In this document: piece after piece, positions 42,318-49,756 of the stretch
Numbering within the stretch: position 1 is the stretch's first letter
How the letters are laid out: each line of letters begins with the position of its first letter
DNA from: Bacillus sp. CH140a_4T
Lineage (GTDB): Bacteria; Bacillota; Bacilli; Bacillales; Bacillaceae_G
Assembly: GCF_008923725.1 (NCBI RefSeq)
Contig: NZ_WBPF01000004.1
Span: 1 to 53,757 of the forward strand
DNA length: 53,757 bases
Reading direction: 5' to 3'
The notes under the pieces: model-generated
Database searches by the model: none
Told to the model about the DNA's origin: nothing
Seen by the model: only the letters and a program-made list of their open reading frames with translations
Translations under genes and position numbers: made by a program

Positions 42318-42353
42318 TAGGTCTTTAAATAAAATACGGATTTTACAACAAAA

Positions 42354-42381
42354 CGAAGCGTGCTTATAGCAGGCTTTTTTA
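42354..42381 (+). terminator. terminator between SGNH gene and lysis cassette
   Basis: AGC-TGCT pairs with AGCA-GCT, followed by six T, 36 bases past the SGNH stop. Confidence 0.65.
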
Positions 42382-42404
42382 TTTTTAGAAAAGGAGCTGA
42401 ACCC

Positions 42405-42641
42405 ATGCAAGAAATTCAAGATTTAAAGCAAGAGATCCAACAAATTAAGTCAGATCAAAAGGATATGCAACGTGACATTCGCAATCTAGAGACACGTACT
42501 ACAGTCAATGAAAAGGACATTGTAAATATAAATAAGCTTCTTGATAAAATCAGTGCCAATACTACATGGATTTTACGTCTCATTGTAGGCGGGCTAATCG
42601 GAGCAGCACTCACTTTCTTAATGAAGGGAGGTGGCATGTAA
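42405..42641 (+). CDS. xhlA: XhlA-like haemolysin/holin-associated protein
   Basis: 78 residues from ATG 42405 (AAGGAG upstream). A coiled coil (MQEIQDLKQEIQQIKSDQKD through NIETRTTVNEKDIV-like heptads) followed by one membrane span near the C-terminus (WILRLIVGGLIGAALTFLM). This is the XhlA layout. It acts with the holin to open the membrane at lysis. Confidence 0.88.
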   Translation: MQEIQDLKQEIQQIKSDQKDMQRDIRNLETRTTVNEKDIVNINKLLDKISANTTWILRLIVGGLIGAALTFLMKGGGM

Positions 42642-42642
42642 T

Positions 42643-42849
42643 ATGTCAAAAGAGAATATCAAAAAACGACTCCGCAATTGGAAGACCTGGATTGCGGTTT
42701 TTTCTTTGCTTGGATTTTTGTTTACGAAATTCGGGGTGCCAGAAGCTAAGACTTTCTTAGATGAACTGGCACCTTTTTTATTATCTGTTGGTATCGCTTT
42801 AGGTATTTGGTCAGATCATGATGGCAATCAAAAAGGAGATGTTGAATAA
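42643..42849 (+). CDS. holin
   Basis: 68 residues from ATG 42643. A basic start (MSKENIKKRLRNWKTW), then two hydrophobic segments (about 16-32 and 42-58) and a charged tail (SDHDGNQKGDVE). Size, topology and place between xhlA and the endolysin identify the holin. Its stop overlaps the endolysin start (TAATG). Confidence 0.85.
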   Translation: MSKENIKKRLRNWKTWIAVFSLLGFLFTKFGVPEAKTFLDELAPFLLSVGIALGIWSDHDGNQKGDVE

Positions 42850-43616
42850 TGGGTTGTTTCGCAGGGTCAGGTGGCCACAATAAAATTGTACCAGGTGCAA
42901 ATAGTCAATATGGAATTGAGCATGTGGAGGACAGACGTTTCTTGGATGCAGTAGCAAGTTATGTACAGGCAGCAGGATGGAAATATGTTAACTGTTCTGA
43001 TGAAGTAGGAACAACAAAAACCGCAGTGTGGAGTAACGCAGCAGACAATCACTTACGAGTAAAAGATAGTGATGTAGATTGTCAGTTTCATTTAAATGCT
43101 TCTCCAGGTGGTACAGGTTGTGAAGTTTGGTTACATCCTTCATATGGTAATAGAGAATTAGCAGCCAAGATTTCTAAAGTAATGGCCGATGCTTTTGGAT
43201 TAAGAGATCGAGGGATTAAATTTTCTACTGAGTTAGGATGGATTAATAAAACAAAAACAGGATTATTACCTGAAATTTGCTTTATTGATAATGAAACGGA
43301 TATGCAAAAGTATCGTGCTAATTTTGATAAAGCAGCCAAGGCAGTAGCGGAGGTTATTGTGGGGAGATCCATTCAATCTTCTGGTACAAGTCAATCTATC
43401 GCACCATCTAAACAAAATGTCATCCAAACTGGCGCTTTTTCACCATATGAAACTCCTGATGTAATGGGCGCTTTAAATTCTTTGAAAATGACAGCGGACT
43501 TCAAATTACAATCTAATGGATTAACGTATTTTGTTACAGAACCAACTAGCGATGCGCAATTAAATGGTATGAAAGGTTGGTTGGATAAAAAAGGTTGGTG
43601 GTATGAAGTTAAATAA
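42849..43616 (+). CDS. endolysin: N-acetylmuramoyl-L-alanine amidase
   Basis: 255 residues, no signal peptide. The catalytic Amidase_3-type domain (about 1-180) has the zinc ligands in SGGHNK and CQFHLNAS, plus a conserved Glu in LLPEICFIDNETD. The C-terminal 65 residues (TGAFSPYETPDVMGALNSLKM to KGWLDKKGWWYEVK) match Amidase02_C, the Bacillus-spore/cell-wall-binding end known from B. anthracis PlyL-type lysins. Released by the holin, it cuts the amide bond between MurNAc and the stem peptide. Confidence 0.9.
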   Translation: MGCFAGSGGHNKIVPGANSQYGIEHVEDRRFLDAVASYVQAAGWKYVNCSDEVGTTKTAVWSNAADNHLRVKDSDVDCQFHLNASPGGTGCEVWLHPSYGNRELAAKISKVMADAFGLRDRGIKFSTELGWINKTKTGLLPEICFIDNETDMQKYRANFDKAAKAVAEVIVGRSIQSSGTSQSIAPSKQNVIQTGAFSPYETPDVMGALNSLKMTADFKLQSNGLTYFVTEPTSDAQLNGMKGWLDKKGWWYEVK

Positions 43617-43643
43617 AAATAAGAGCCGTCCATTGGGCGGCTT
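43613..43643. terminator. bidirectional terminator after the endolysin
   Basis: AAATAAG-GCCG-CC pairs with GG-CGGC-TTATTTT, at the endolysin stop and the end of the convergent minus-strand gene. Confidence 0.75.
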
Positions 43644-43881
43644 ATTTTATATTTTTATGGTAATAATCATGATCATCCTTATCTCCACCAATACCATCCC
43701 CATCAAAATCTTCTGTATAAGGATTATTGTTATATTCTTCAGTATCGTTGTCGCCAAAGAAGGCGCTGATCATTCCAAATATCCCGAAACCTATAAGTAA
43801 GATTATTACTAGTAAACATCCTGCCCCCAAAAACATAGTGAAATTATCTCCATTTTCTTTCGGCTTAGTATTGTTTTCCAT
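43642..43881 (-). CDS. small membrane protein with a DxDGD-type acidic loop
   Basis: 79 residues from ATG 43881 (GGGGG upstream). A polar start, one membrane span (about 18-38: FLGAGCLLVIILLIGFGIFG), then an acidic outer tail with DFDGDGIGGDKDDHD, which looks like an EF-hand-type calcium loop (D-x-D-G-D-x(4)-D). Probably membrane-bound with the loop outside. Lysogenic-conversion candidate. Family unknown. Confidence 0.6.
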   Translation of the reverse strand: MENNTKPKENGDNFTMFLGAGCLLVIILLIGFGIFGMISAFFGDNDTEEYNNNPYTEDFDGDGIGGDKDDHDYYHKNIK

Positions 43882-43986
43882 AAGTATTCCCCCATCCCAA
43901 ATTGTTAAATTTATGTATCTAATGTGTATTATAATCTTATTCAATAACAAATGGTTGGTATTCCCACGCAAAAAAGCTGACTGAAA

Positions 43987-44247
43987 TCAGTCAGCTATAT
44001 TCACTAATTCATCAAACTTAAATTCGGTATTCAAACCAAATGCATCCGTACAATATACCGTTTTTGTCATCGGTTCGATATGTAATACATTTATGTACAT
44101 GTTGCTAATATGTCCATCACGGTAATATGAAATATCGATTTCTTCTTTAGTTTGCATCGAGTAAATAAGACTGCGCTCAAGCTGCTCTCTCATATCTTCA
44201 GTAACAATAGGTTTAGGTAATTTGTTCAAATCCTCAAGTATTCCGCG
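43987..44247 (-). pseudogene. yolD-like gene, 3' part (split by MITE)
   Basis: The frame RGILEDLNKLPKPIVTEDM, then YYRDGHISNMYINVLHIEP and TDAFGLNTEFKFDELVNIAD, is the C-terminal two-thirds of a YolD-like protein. It stays open as MNKLPKP... from 44229, so an 80-residue piece could still be made. Removing the inserted element and one AATTT copy joins it in frame to the 5' part at 44533-44628, restoring a 118-residue protein. YolD-like proteins usually accompany Y-family polymerases (UvrX) in SOS operons. No polymerase gene is present here. Confidence 0.8.
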
Positions 44248-44252
44248 AATTT

Positions 44253-44532
44253 TGTGACTTGAATCATAAATTTGCCACGATAGGAACCATTTACTTGCCG
44301 TAAACGGTTGTTATATGGGGAGTATTTTTATAATTTTGGAAGCATAACCTCGCCATAGATTCTATATTGAACCATAAGCTTGCCAAAATAACTAATAAAA
44401 ATACCCCATTTGATTCCTGATAATAGCCTATTTACTCACTCCCAACGTATATCTCGGATAATTCACGCGAGATATACTACTATTTGAAGAATCATAAGCT
44501 TGTCGTTTGGCAAAGTTATGGTTCAAATCACA
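44253..44532. mobile_element. 280-bp MITE with 25-bp inverted ends and AATTT target duplication
   Basis: The left end begins TGTGACTTGAATCATAAA and the right end, in reverse complement, TGTGATTTGAACCATAAC. The 25-base ends (both finishing in TTTGCCA) differ at three positions. AATTT flanks both sides (44248-44252, 44533-44537). Excision in silico restores the yolD-like frame exactly. It has no ORF for a transposase. An inner inverted repeat lies at 44315-44409 (ATGGGG-GTATTTTTAT with its complement). Confidence 0.85.
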
Positions 44533-44628
44533 AATTTCTTCATGTTGTTCTGGTATTGAAGCGAAAGGCTGCCACTTCACCATACCTCTCCCGCGTAACT
44601 TTGGTGTTCCCCAATTTTCAATATCCAT
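44428..44628 (-). pseudogene. yolD-like gene, 5' part (split by MITE)
   Basis: From ATG 44628 (GGGGG upstream) the frame reads MDIENWGTPKLRGRGMVKWQ then PFASIPEQHEEI, the conserved YolD-like opening (RG.VKWQPFAS.PEQ). It then runs into the MITE (CDLNHNFAKRQAYD...) and stops at 44428. A minus-strand promoter with a LexA box precedes it, so the gene was SOS-controlled before it was broken. Confidence 0.8.
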
Positions 44629-44667
44629 GATGATCCCCCGATTCGTGCGATTTATGTTCATTATACA

Positions 44668-44681
44668 CGAACGTTTGTTCT
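44668..44681 (-). promoter_or_regulatory. LexA box over the yolD-like promoter
   Basis: CGAACGTTTGTTCT fits the Bacillus LexA (DinR) consensus CGAAC-N4-GTTCK. On the minus strand it fills the spacer between TTCAAA and TATAAT, so LexA would block the promoter. Confidence 0.75.
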
Positions 44682-44716
44682 TTTGAAAGTGTAAAAATAG
44701 CCCCGATTTTACGAAG

Positions 44717-44938
44717 CTACATCCAAAATTCATTTTCATTTATGTTTTTTCCTAACTTCTTCAGTCCCCTTGTTATTTGGGATATAGTCGAAAATTTAGG
44801 TGTGTATTCTTTATCATTACATACTTTTGAAATAGTACCTCTGCTCAACTTAGCAGCCTTCTCTAATTCCCCTTGTGTGATTCCTTGTTTATCTAACCAC
44901 TTACCAAATTTACTACGTTTTTTGCCTAATCCAAACAC
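44717..44938 (-). CDS. small Xre-family DNA-binding protein
   Basis: 73 residues from GTG 44938 (AGGTGG upstream): FGLGKKRSKFGKWLDKQGIT, then QGELEKAAKLSRGTISKVCND, a clear helix-turn-helix (about 18-40), ending NENEFWM. Proteins opening FGLGKKR..FGK..D are common on Bacillus plasmids and phages. It may regulate the accessory genes next to it. Confidence 0.8.
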   Translation of the reverse strand: MFGLGKKRSKFGKWLDKQGITQGELEKAAKLSRGTISKVCNDKEYTPKFSTISQITRGLKKLGKNINENEFWM

Positions 44939-45237
44939 CTTTACCACCTCATGAATAGCTTGCCCTTTTCGTCATTTTTTTAAACGCGAGAAAAAAACTG
45001 ACATAAAGACCAAACAGTACACAATACTTTTTACCATACCAAACAAATTACGATTTACGGTTCCAGATTAATAGCCTTTTAAAACTTCGTTTCACCTATT
45101 CCAAATAGAATTCGTTCACAGAATACTGTTTCAGACATGACAAAATTAGTATTTTCAACGATTCATAGTTGTTTTTATCTCTTCTAATCTTCAGGGACTA
45201 TTCTTGCAGAATACAGAAAGAAGGGTGGTGTAAGTTT

Positions 45238-46533
45238 GTGATATTCGAGTTAGTAAGTTCAGCTACAGTTGGTGGTGTAGTCTTTCTATCAAAAATGCAT
45301 CAAAAAGGAGCTACGACCGATGCCTCTAAAATTCAAAGAATCTGTGCAAACTGCGGATTAAAAGTAAAAGAAGGAAAAGAGACCAGGACTATACAGTTAC
45401 TTCGCAAAACGAGAAATGATTGGGGAGTTGAATATGCGTATAGGATTCCGCTCGGTCTTAGTTTCTCCGATTTCGAGCAAAAGATGCAACATTTAGAGGA
45501 TGGATTAAACCACAAGAGCAAAGTTTATGATTTCAAACTACAAGACTTCAAATCTCTCCGACTGCGAAAAGATATTTTAAAGCAAATACAAAACATCATA
45601 AACAAGAAAAAACTCGTTAGAAAGGAAATTGAGCTGTCTTACGATGGGTTACTTAAAATACGAGTTTATGAGAAAGGAATTCCTGATTTCGTTAAATTTG
45701 AAGAGGATATGATGAAGCAATGTAGAGGTTGGGAGGTTCCAATTGGTTATACGAGGGATGGATTGGTAAAACATGACTTTGATCAACTTTCGCACATGAT
45801 CTCAGCCGGCATGACGGACATGGGTAAATCGAATGTATTAAAACTTATAATTACATCCCTAGTTCGTAACCAATCAGAAAATACAAAGTTATTCCTTATA
45901 GATTTGAAGGGTGGTCTCTCTTTTAACCGATATAGATTCTTAAACCAGGTCGAATCAATTGCGAAGAACCCAGAGGAAGCCCTTGAAACTCTAAGGGAAT
46001 TGCAAGATAAACTGAATGCTAGAAACGAATACTTACTAGAAAAAGGATACGAAGACATAAAAGAAGCCGGGGATCCAGTACGATACTTTGTCATTGTAGA
46101 TGAAGCAGCCGACATGACACCATATCAGGAATGCAGAGACATCATTGTTGATATAGGTCGCCGTGGCAGGGCAGCGGGATTTCGCTTGGTATATGCGACG
46201 CAGTACCCAACAAATGAAGCTTTACCATCGCAATTAAGGCAAAACATAGGCGCTCGTATTTGCTTTAGATTACAGACAGAAGCAGGGAGCCGTGCCGTTT
46301 TAGATGAGGGCGGCGCAGAGAGTCTTCCTAACATAAAGGGAAGGGCTATATACCAAACGAATGAAAAGAAGGTCCTACAGACAGTTTATATCGATAATAA
46401 GCAGATTGATAACATCATAAAGCCACACATCAACATAAGAGCGAGGAAGGAGCATGAAGATGCAAAAACTAGCCATGAAGGAAGCGAGAACGGAAAGTAT
46501 ACTCTTGAGCTTGAAGAAACTCGGCTTTCTTAG
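45238..46533 (+). CDS. FtsK/SpoIIIE-type DNA translocase ATPase
   Basis: 431 residues from GTG 45238. An N-terminal hydrophobic segment (1-18) may touch the membrane. Walker A is GMTDMGKS (about 191-198) and Walker B YFVIVDEAAD (about 284-292), followed by DIGRRGRAAGFRLVYATQYP, typical of the FtsK/HerA/TcpA class. No C-terminal gamma DNA-recognition domain, so it is not a chromosome FtsK. This type is used for plasmid transfer (ConQ/TcpA) or plasmid maintenance. It overlaps the next gene. Confidence 0.85.
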   Translation: MIFELVSSATVGGVVFLSKMHQKGATTDASKIQRICANCGLKVKEGKETRTIQLLRKTRNDWGVEYAYRIPLGLSFSDFEQKMQHLEDGLNHKSKVYDFKLQDFKSLRLRKDILKQIQNIINKKKLVRKEIELSYDGLLKIRVYEKGIPDFVKFEEDMMKQCRGWEVPIGYTRDGLVKHDFDQLSHMISAGMTDMGKSNVLKLIITSLVRNQSENTKLFLIDLKGGLSFNRYRFLNQVESIAKNPEEALETLRELQDKLNARNEYLLEKGYEDIKEAGDPVRYFVIVDEAADMTPYQECRDIIVDIGRRGRAAGFRLVYATQYPTNEALPSQLRQNIGARICFRLQTEAGSRAVLDEGGAESLPNIKGRAIYQTNEKKVLQTVYIDNKQIDNIIKPHINIRARKEHEDAKTSHEGSENGKYTLELEETRLS

Positions 46534-47050
46534 TAGAAAGCAAATTCAGGTCCTACATGACCTCGGTGGTGACAGGAATGCTTCGCGTGTGATGAAGAGT
46601 CTTGAAGAATATGTGTCTAGCTTTAGGGATGGGGAAAAGGTATATTATCTCAACAAAGAAGGGCGCGAACGTATCGGAAGTAAGAAAATACTCAAGCGTT
46701 CTAATCAATTTCGCCATTACATCATGCGAAATGATATCTACATCGCTTACGAATGCCCGAAAACGTGGAAGCAGGAAGTGAAAATGAATGTAAAAGGTAT
46801 CGTTTCTATAATTGCAGATGCGCTATTCACGGATAATGGCCGTTATCACATTGTAGAGGTGGATCATGAGCAAAAGATGAGCGCGAACCGAATTAAAATG
46901 CAGAAGTATCGCAAATTGATTGAATGCAAGGTATTTGAGAATCCACCAAAATTTATTTGGTACACCACGACGGAATACCGCAGGAAGAACCTACAAAAGC
47001 TTTGCGAGGGATTGGATTGTAACATCTTTACAGTTACTGATTTCCATTAA
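46460..47050 (+). CDS. replication-relaxation family protein
   Basis: 196 residues from ATG 46460, seven bases after GGAAGGAG. The N-terminal winged helix (about 8-75: ARTESILLSLKKLGFLSRKQIQVLHDLGG, VYYLNKEGRERI) and the later LFTDNGRYHIVEVDHEQKM, with its conserved acidic/His stretch, fit the Replic_Relax family. In Gram-positive plasmids these proteins are linked with plasmid replication/relaxation and almost always sit next to an FtsK-like ATPase, as here. Confidence 0.8.
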   Translation: MQKLAMKEARTESILLSLKKLGFLSRKQIQVLHDLGGDRNASRVMKSLEEYVSSFRDGEKVYYLNKEGRERIGSKKILKRSNQFRHYIMRNDIYIAYECPKTWKQEVKMNVKGIVSIIADALFTDNGRYHIVEVDHEQKMSANRIKMQKYRKLIECKVFENPPKFIWYTTTEYRRKNLQKLCEGLDCNIFTVTDFH

Positions 47051-47069
47051 AAATAGGGAGATGGTCCAT

Positions 47070-47558
47070 ATGGCAGCAGAGACAATGAGCATCAAAGATT
47101 TTATGGATGGTAACTACGGGACAAAGAAAAAGTGGAGTTTGTTCAAAAAGAAAGCAAAAAAATACGCACCTGTCGCAGTGCGCATTTCATTAGTAATCGG
47201 TAGTGCTATTATATTCAGCAACATTATAGATATTCCTCATGTATTTGCTGATGGGAATAATCCAGATGTAAATGAAGTGTTTAAAGACGTACAGTCCAAC
47301 GATGGAGCAATAAAAAATTATATTGATGGCCAATTATATAACCGTATTGTAAACGCATTTGAGCCTGTTATTTTCTTGATTAAAGCGGTGTCTTATCCGA
47401 TTGCTAGTGTAGTCGCTTTATGTGGAGGTTTATTCATTATGGTTGGTAGCCAAGAACGAGGATTTTCGTTAATAAGTCGCGCAGGGATTGGTTATATTGT
47501 AGTTCAAATGATTCCGCTATTTATGAGATTATTAGTTGAAATTGCAAAGGCTATATAG
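47070..47558 (+). CDS. membrane protein with VirB2/TrbC-like layout
   Basis: 162 residues from ATG 47070. A basic cytoplasmic start (about 1-35), an N-terminal membrane/export segment (IRISLVIGSAIIFSNIIDI, ending at VFA-DG, a possible signal cleavage site), a short outside loop, and two C-terminal spans (FLIKAVSYPIASVVALCGGLFIMV and IGYIVVQMIPLFMRLLVEIA). Signal plus two close spans is the layout of conjugative pilin-like (VirB2/TrbC) proteins. Sequence identity to them is not visible, so the match is structural only. Confidence 0.6.
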   Translation: MAAETMSIKDFMDGNYGTKKKWSLFKKKAKKYAPVAVRISLVIGSAIIFSNIIDIPHVFADGNNPDVNEVFKDVQSNDGAIKNYIDGQLYNRIVNAFEPVIFLIKAVSYPIASVVALCGGLFIMVGSQERGFSLISRAGIGYIVVQMIPLFMRLLVEIAKAI

Positions 47559-47646
47559 ATTCATTTTGTTATATTAAATATATCAAGTGTCAATATTTTA
47601 CTATATAATTGTAACATCATATAACGTTGGGGAAGGTTGTTCAGGT

Positions 47647-48234
47647 ATGGAAAGAAATATTTTTTTGGATGTTGAGAAAATAACAATATATTTAGGGTTA
47701 GCAATAGTTGGTTTAGGCTTATGGAATGCTACAGGAGCTGCAAATATTAGTTCTCCATTAGTGACTGGTATTTCAGCATCAGGGTTGTGTTTGACCCTAG
47801 CAGACTTTTTTAAAAACAGATATGATAATTCGAATAATAAATTCTATCTCTTTATTGATAGTTTATTGTATATTTTAGCGACAATGAGTATATTAGTTTA
47901 CCCGAATTCTAAGCTTATCACATCATTAGATAAAGATACTCTTGATTCAATAAGCACTACAGCAAGTCTTTTAGCATTAGGTTTTGTATATATAACTATT
48001 GGATTTAGTAATAAAAAGGCTATAGTAACAAGGGAAAGAGAAAGACTTGAAGAGGAATACAAAAGACTTAAAGGCATGCAAGACATAATTGAAAATAATA
48101 AATCACTTTTACAAAAGGAAGAAGAAAAGCATGAAAGAATAATGAAATTATTGACAGATTTGTCTGGTGATTTTAAAGAGTTAGAGAAGAGAGTTAATGA
48201 ATTGAATAGAAATGCTGAAAAAAGCCCTGTATAA
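47647..48234 (+). CDS. four-span membrane protein with a coiled-coil tail
   Basis: 195 residues from ATG 47647. About four hydrophobic segments (12-30, 35-52, 64-82, 100-120) followed by a long charged coiled coil (125-190: RERERLEEEYKRLKGMQDII and on). No enzyme motif. The AT-rich DNA and single-gene unit suggest a moron. Membrane segments plus coiled coil recall phage-exclusion proteins, but this is only an analogy. Confidence 0.65.
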   Translation: MERNIFLDVEKITIYLGLAIVGLGLWNATGAANISSPLVTGISASGLCLTLADFFKNRYDNSNNKFYLFIDSLLYILATMSILVYPNSKLITSLDKDTLDSISTTASLLALGFVYITIGFSNKKAIVTRERERLEEEYKRLKGMQDIIENNKSLLQKEEEKHERIMKLLTDLSGDFKELEKRVNELNRNAEKSPV

Positions 48235-48253
48235 ACAGAAACAGGGCTTTTTA
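48220..48253 (+). terminator. terminator AAAAGCCCTGT/ACAGGGCTTTTT
   Basis: A perfect 11-bp stem with T-run, overlapping the end of the coiled-coil membrane protein gene. It would also stop the convergent 48282-48902 gene. Confidence 0.85.
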
Positions 48254-48281
48254 TAATTTTCTTGTTTCAAATGTAACGACT

Positions 48282-48902
48282 CTATTTAATCCAGAATTGC
48301 CACCATTTCTTTTTCTCCTGCGCTGCAACTAACATCTTTTTAGTCTCTTGTTGTTCGCGAATCGTTTGCATGAGTAATTCGTCATGGCTCTTTAAACGTT
48401 CACCAAGACGTTCCTCTGCCGATTGTATTTGCTCTTTCATATGCTGCTGAATTTCTTCTTTAAGTTCTTGTTTAATCTCCTCTACAAGCTCGGATTTCAA
48501 CTCATCCTTCCAACTATTTAATGCCAGTTTTTTTAATTCCTCTAGGGCTTTTTCACGATCATTATCTCTAATAAGAGGCGCAGGAACAGTCCCCGTTCCA
48601 CCATTCCTATCTTCCGAACTGTATTCTTCAGCAATAACTTTAGCAGCCATAGAACGTGTCGTTCCAGCGTTCCCAATAAGGGATTGAAACTTTCGCAATG
48701 CAATCAAGTCATGTTCCGTGAAAGCTCGGTTCTCTCTGTTCTTTCCGTCCTTAACTTTGATGAATTTGTATCCGTTCTTCTCTAGTTCCAAACACCATTT
48801 ACGTAAATAGCTGTCACTTATACCAAGAGTCTCAGCAACTTCCTTTGTCCAATAAGATTTTTCTAATGAGTCACGATTCCCGTTCCACTGTTCCTGATCC
48901 AT
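48282..48902 (-). CDS. MerR-like helix-turn-helix / coiled-coil protein (DUF3967 type)
   Basis: 206 residues. N-terminal MerR-type winged helix (about 15-75: YWTKEVAETLGISDSYLRKW, RAFTEHDLIALRKFQSL), a linker, then a long coiled coil (115-190). It ends KKKWWQFWIK, a basic/aromatic membrane-binding tip. This matches plasmid- and phage-borne DUF3967 proteins of the B. cereus group, built like RacA. It could tether plasmid DNA to the membrane. AAGGGGGAA upstream. Close to the partition genes. Confidence 0.78.
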   Translation of the reverse strand: MDQEQWNGNRDSLEKSYWTKEVAETLGISDSYLRKWCLELEKNGYKFIKVKDGKNRENRAFTEHDLIALRKFQSLIGNAGTTRSMAAKVIAEEYSSEDRNGGTGTVPAPLIRDNDREKALEELKKLALNSWKDELKSELVEEIKQELKEEIQQHMKEQIQSAEERLGERLKSHDELLMQTIREQQETKKMLVAAQEKKKWWQFWIK

Positions 48903-48980
48903 TTGTATCCGTTCCCCCTTTCGTTCCTATTGCAACATTCTCCCTAAGAATCTACAATCCTCCCTAAAAACTCTTGATAA

Positions 48981-49008
48981 TAAAAAAAGACAAGCATTAA
49001 GCTTGTCC
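48981..49008 (-). terminator. terminator of the second partition-adaptor gene
   Basis: Minus strand GACAAGC, loop TTAAT, GCTTGTC, then seven T. The stop codon lies in the loop. Confidence 0.8.
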
Positions 49009-49260
49009 TCTTATAGAGAGTACGTCGTTTAGGTCATTTTGTTCATTTGAATTCAATTTATTAGTGATATAGTAATCTAACATTTCATCAATAAGTTCAT
49101 AATTTTTCATGTCTTTCATTGTGCAAATGGCTTTCATTTTATTAAGTGTTTCAAGTGATACTTTTATATTTTTTCTGTCTGATGCCGGCAATGAATTCTT
49201 TTTCTGCGGCTTAGAATCTTTTTGAATAGGCGTCACAGTCACTAAGTATTGTTTATCCAA
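48997..49260 (-). CDS. partition adaptor-like protein (paralogue)
   Basis: 87 residues from TTG 49260, eight bases after AGGAG (GTG 49269 is too close to it). Its C-terminal half (KVSLETLNKMKAICTMKDMK, NYELIDEMLDYYIT) is similar to that of the gene next to parA (SNQSKEELEVLMKLTNTKFT, YEIIDLLIDRYIEN). Both therefore have a disordered N-terminus and a small ribbon-helix-helix-like domain. A second DNA-binding adaptor or regulator of the partition locus. Confidence 0.65.
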   Translation of the reverse strand: MDKQYLVTVTPIQKDSKPQKKNSLPASDRKNIKVSLETLNKMKAICTMKDMKNYELIDEMLDYYITNKLNSNEQNDLNDVLSIRGQA

Positions 49261-49333
49261 ATTACCCACTCCTATTTAATATTTTATCTCAAACTGTTAA
49301 AACAATTTTTTGTATTATATATAGAAAAAGTGG

Positions 49334-49379
49334 AAATATAGAAATATCCCTTTATAGGAATAGGGATATTTCTATATTT
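49334..49379. repeat. 17-bp perfect inverted repeat, partition repeat cluster A
   Basis: AAATATAGAAATATCCC at 49334 pairs exactly with its complement at 49363. It lies between the two adaptor genes and shares GGGATATTTCTATA with clusters at 50608 and 50866. It could serve both as terminator and as binding site. Confidence 0.7.
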
Positions 49380-49380
49380 T

Positions 49381-49755
49381 TTAAACCTCTGTTAAGAGCT
49401 TGAATTTCCTTTTCTGTTCAGGTGTTAGATCGTTTTCTATATAACGATCTATAAGTAAGTCGATGATCTCATATGTGAATTTTGTGTTCGTAAGTTTCAT
49501 TAATACTTCAAGTTCTTCTTTTGATTGATTAGAAATTTTAATACTACCTTGCTGGTTTTTAAATTTCTTTTTCGTTTCAGTTTTTTCGTTTCTTTTTTCT
49601 TTTCGAGTTACTTGTTTTTCTTCTGTCTTAGGTTGAGAAGGAGCAGCTGGTACTTCATTGTTCTCCACTACAGCTTGTCCTTGCTCTGGTACATAGGGTT
49701 CAGTAGGTTCAAAGTTACTTTTCTTTCTACCTAACAAACCAGGAGTTCGCGCCAT
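49381..49755 (-). CDS. partition adaptor (ParB/ParR-like) downstream of parA
   Basis: 124 residues from ATG 49755, one base after the parA stop. The first 75 residues are Pro/Gln/Lys-rich and disordered, including a basic RKEKRNEKTETKKK that could stimulate the ATPase. The last 45 (SIKISNQSKEELEVLMKLTN on) form a ribbon-helix-helix-like domain. Gene order and size match centromere-binding partners of type Ib ParA systems. Confidence 0.75.
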   Translation of the reverse strand: MARTPGLLGRKKSNFEPTEPYVPEQGQAVVENNEVPAAPSQPKTEEKQVTRKEKRNEKTETKKKFKNQQGSIKISNQSKEELEVLMKLTNTKFTYEIIDLLIDRYIENDLTPEQKRKFKLLTEV

Positions 49756-49756
49756 T

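Noticed and set aside
44315-44409. Inner 25-bp inverted repeat as a separate transposable element
   Set aside because: It has no target duplication of its own and lies within the larger MITE, whose ends and duplication explain the broken gene.
47070-47558. Longer 212-codon version starting at 46920
   Set aside because: The extra 50 codons overlap the replication-relaxation gene and lack a ribosome site. The ATG at 47070 has GGGAG upstream.
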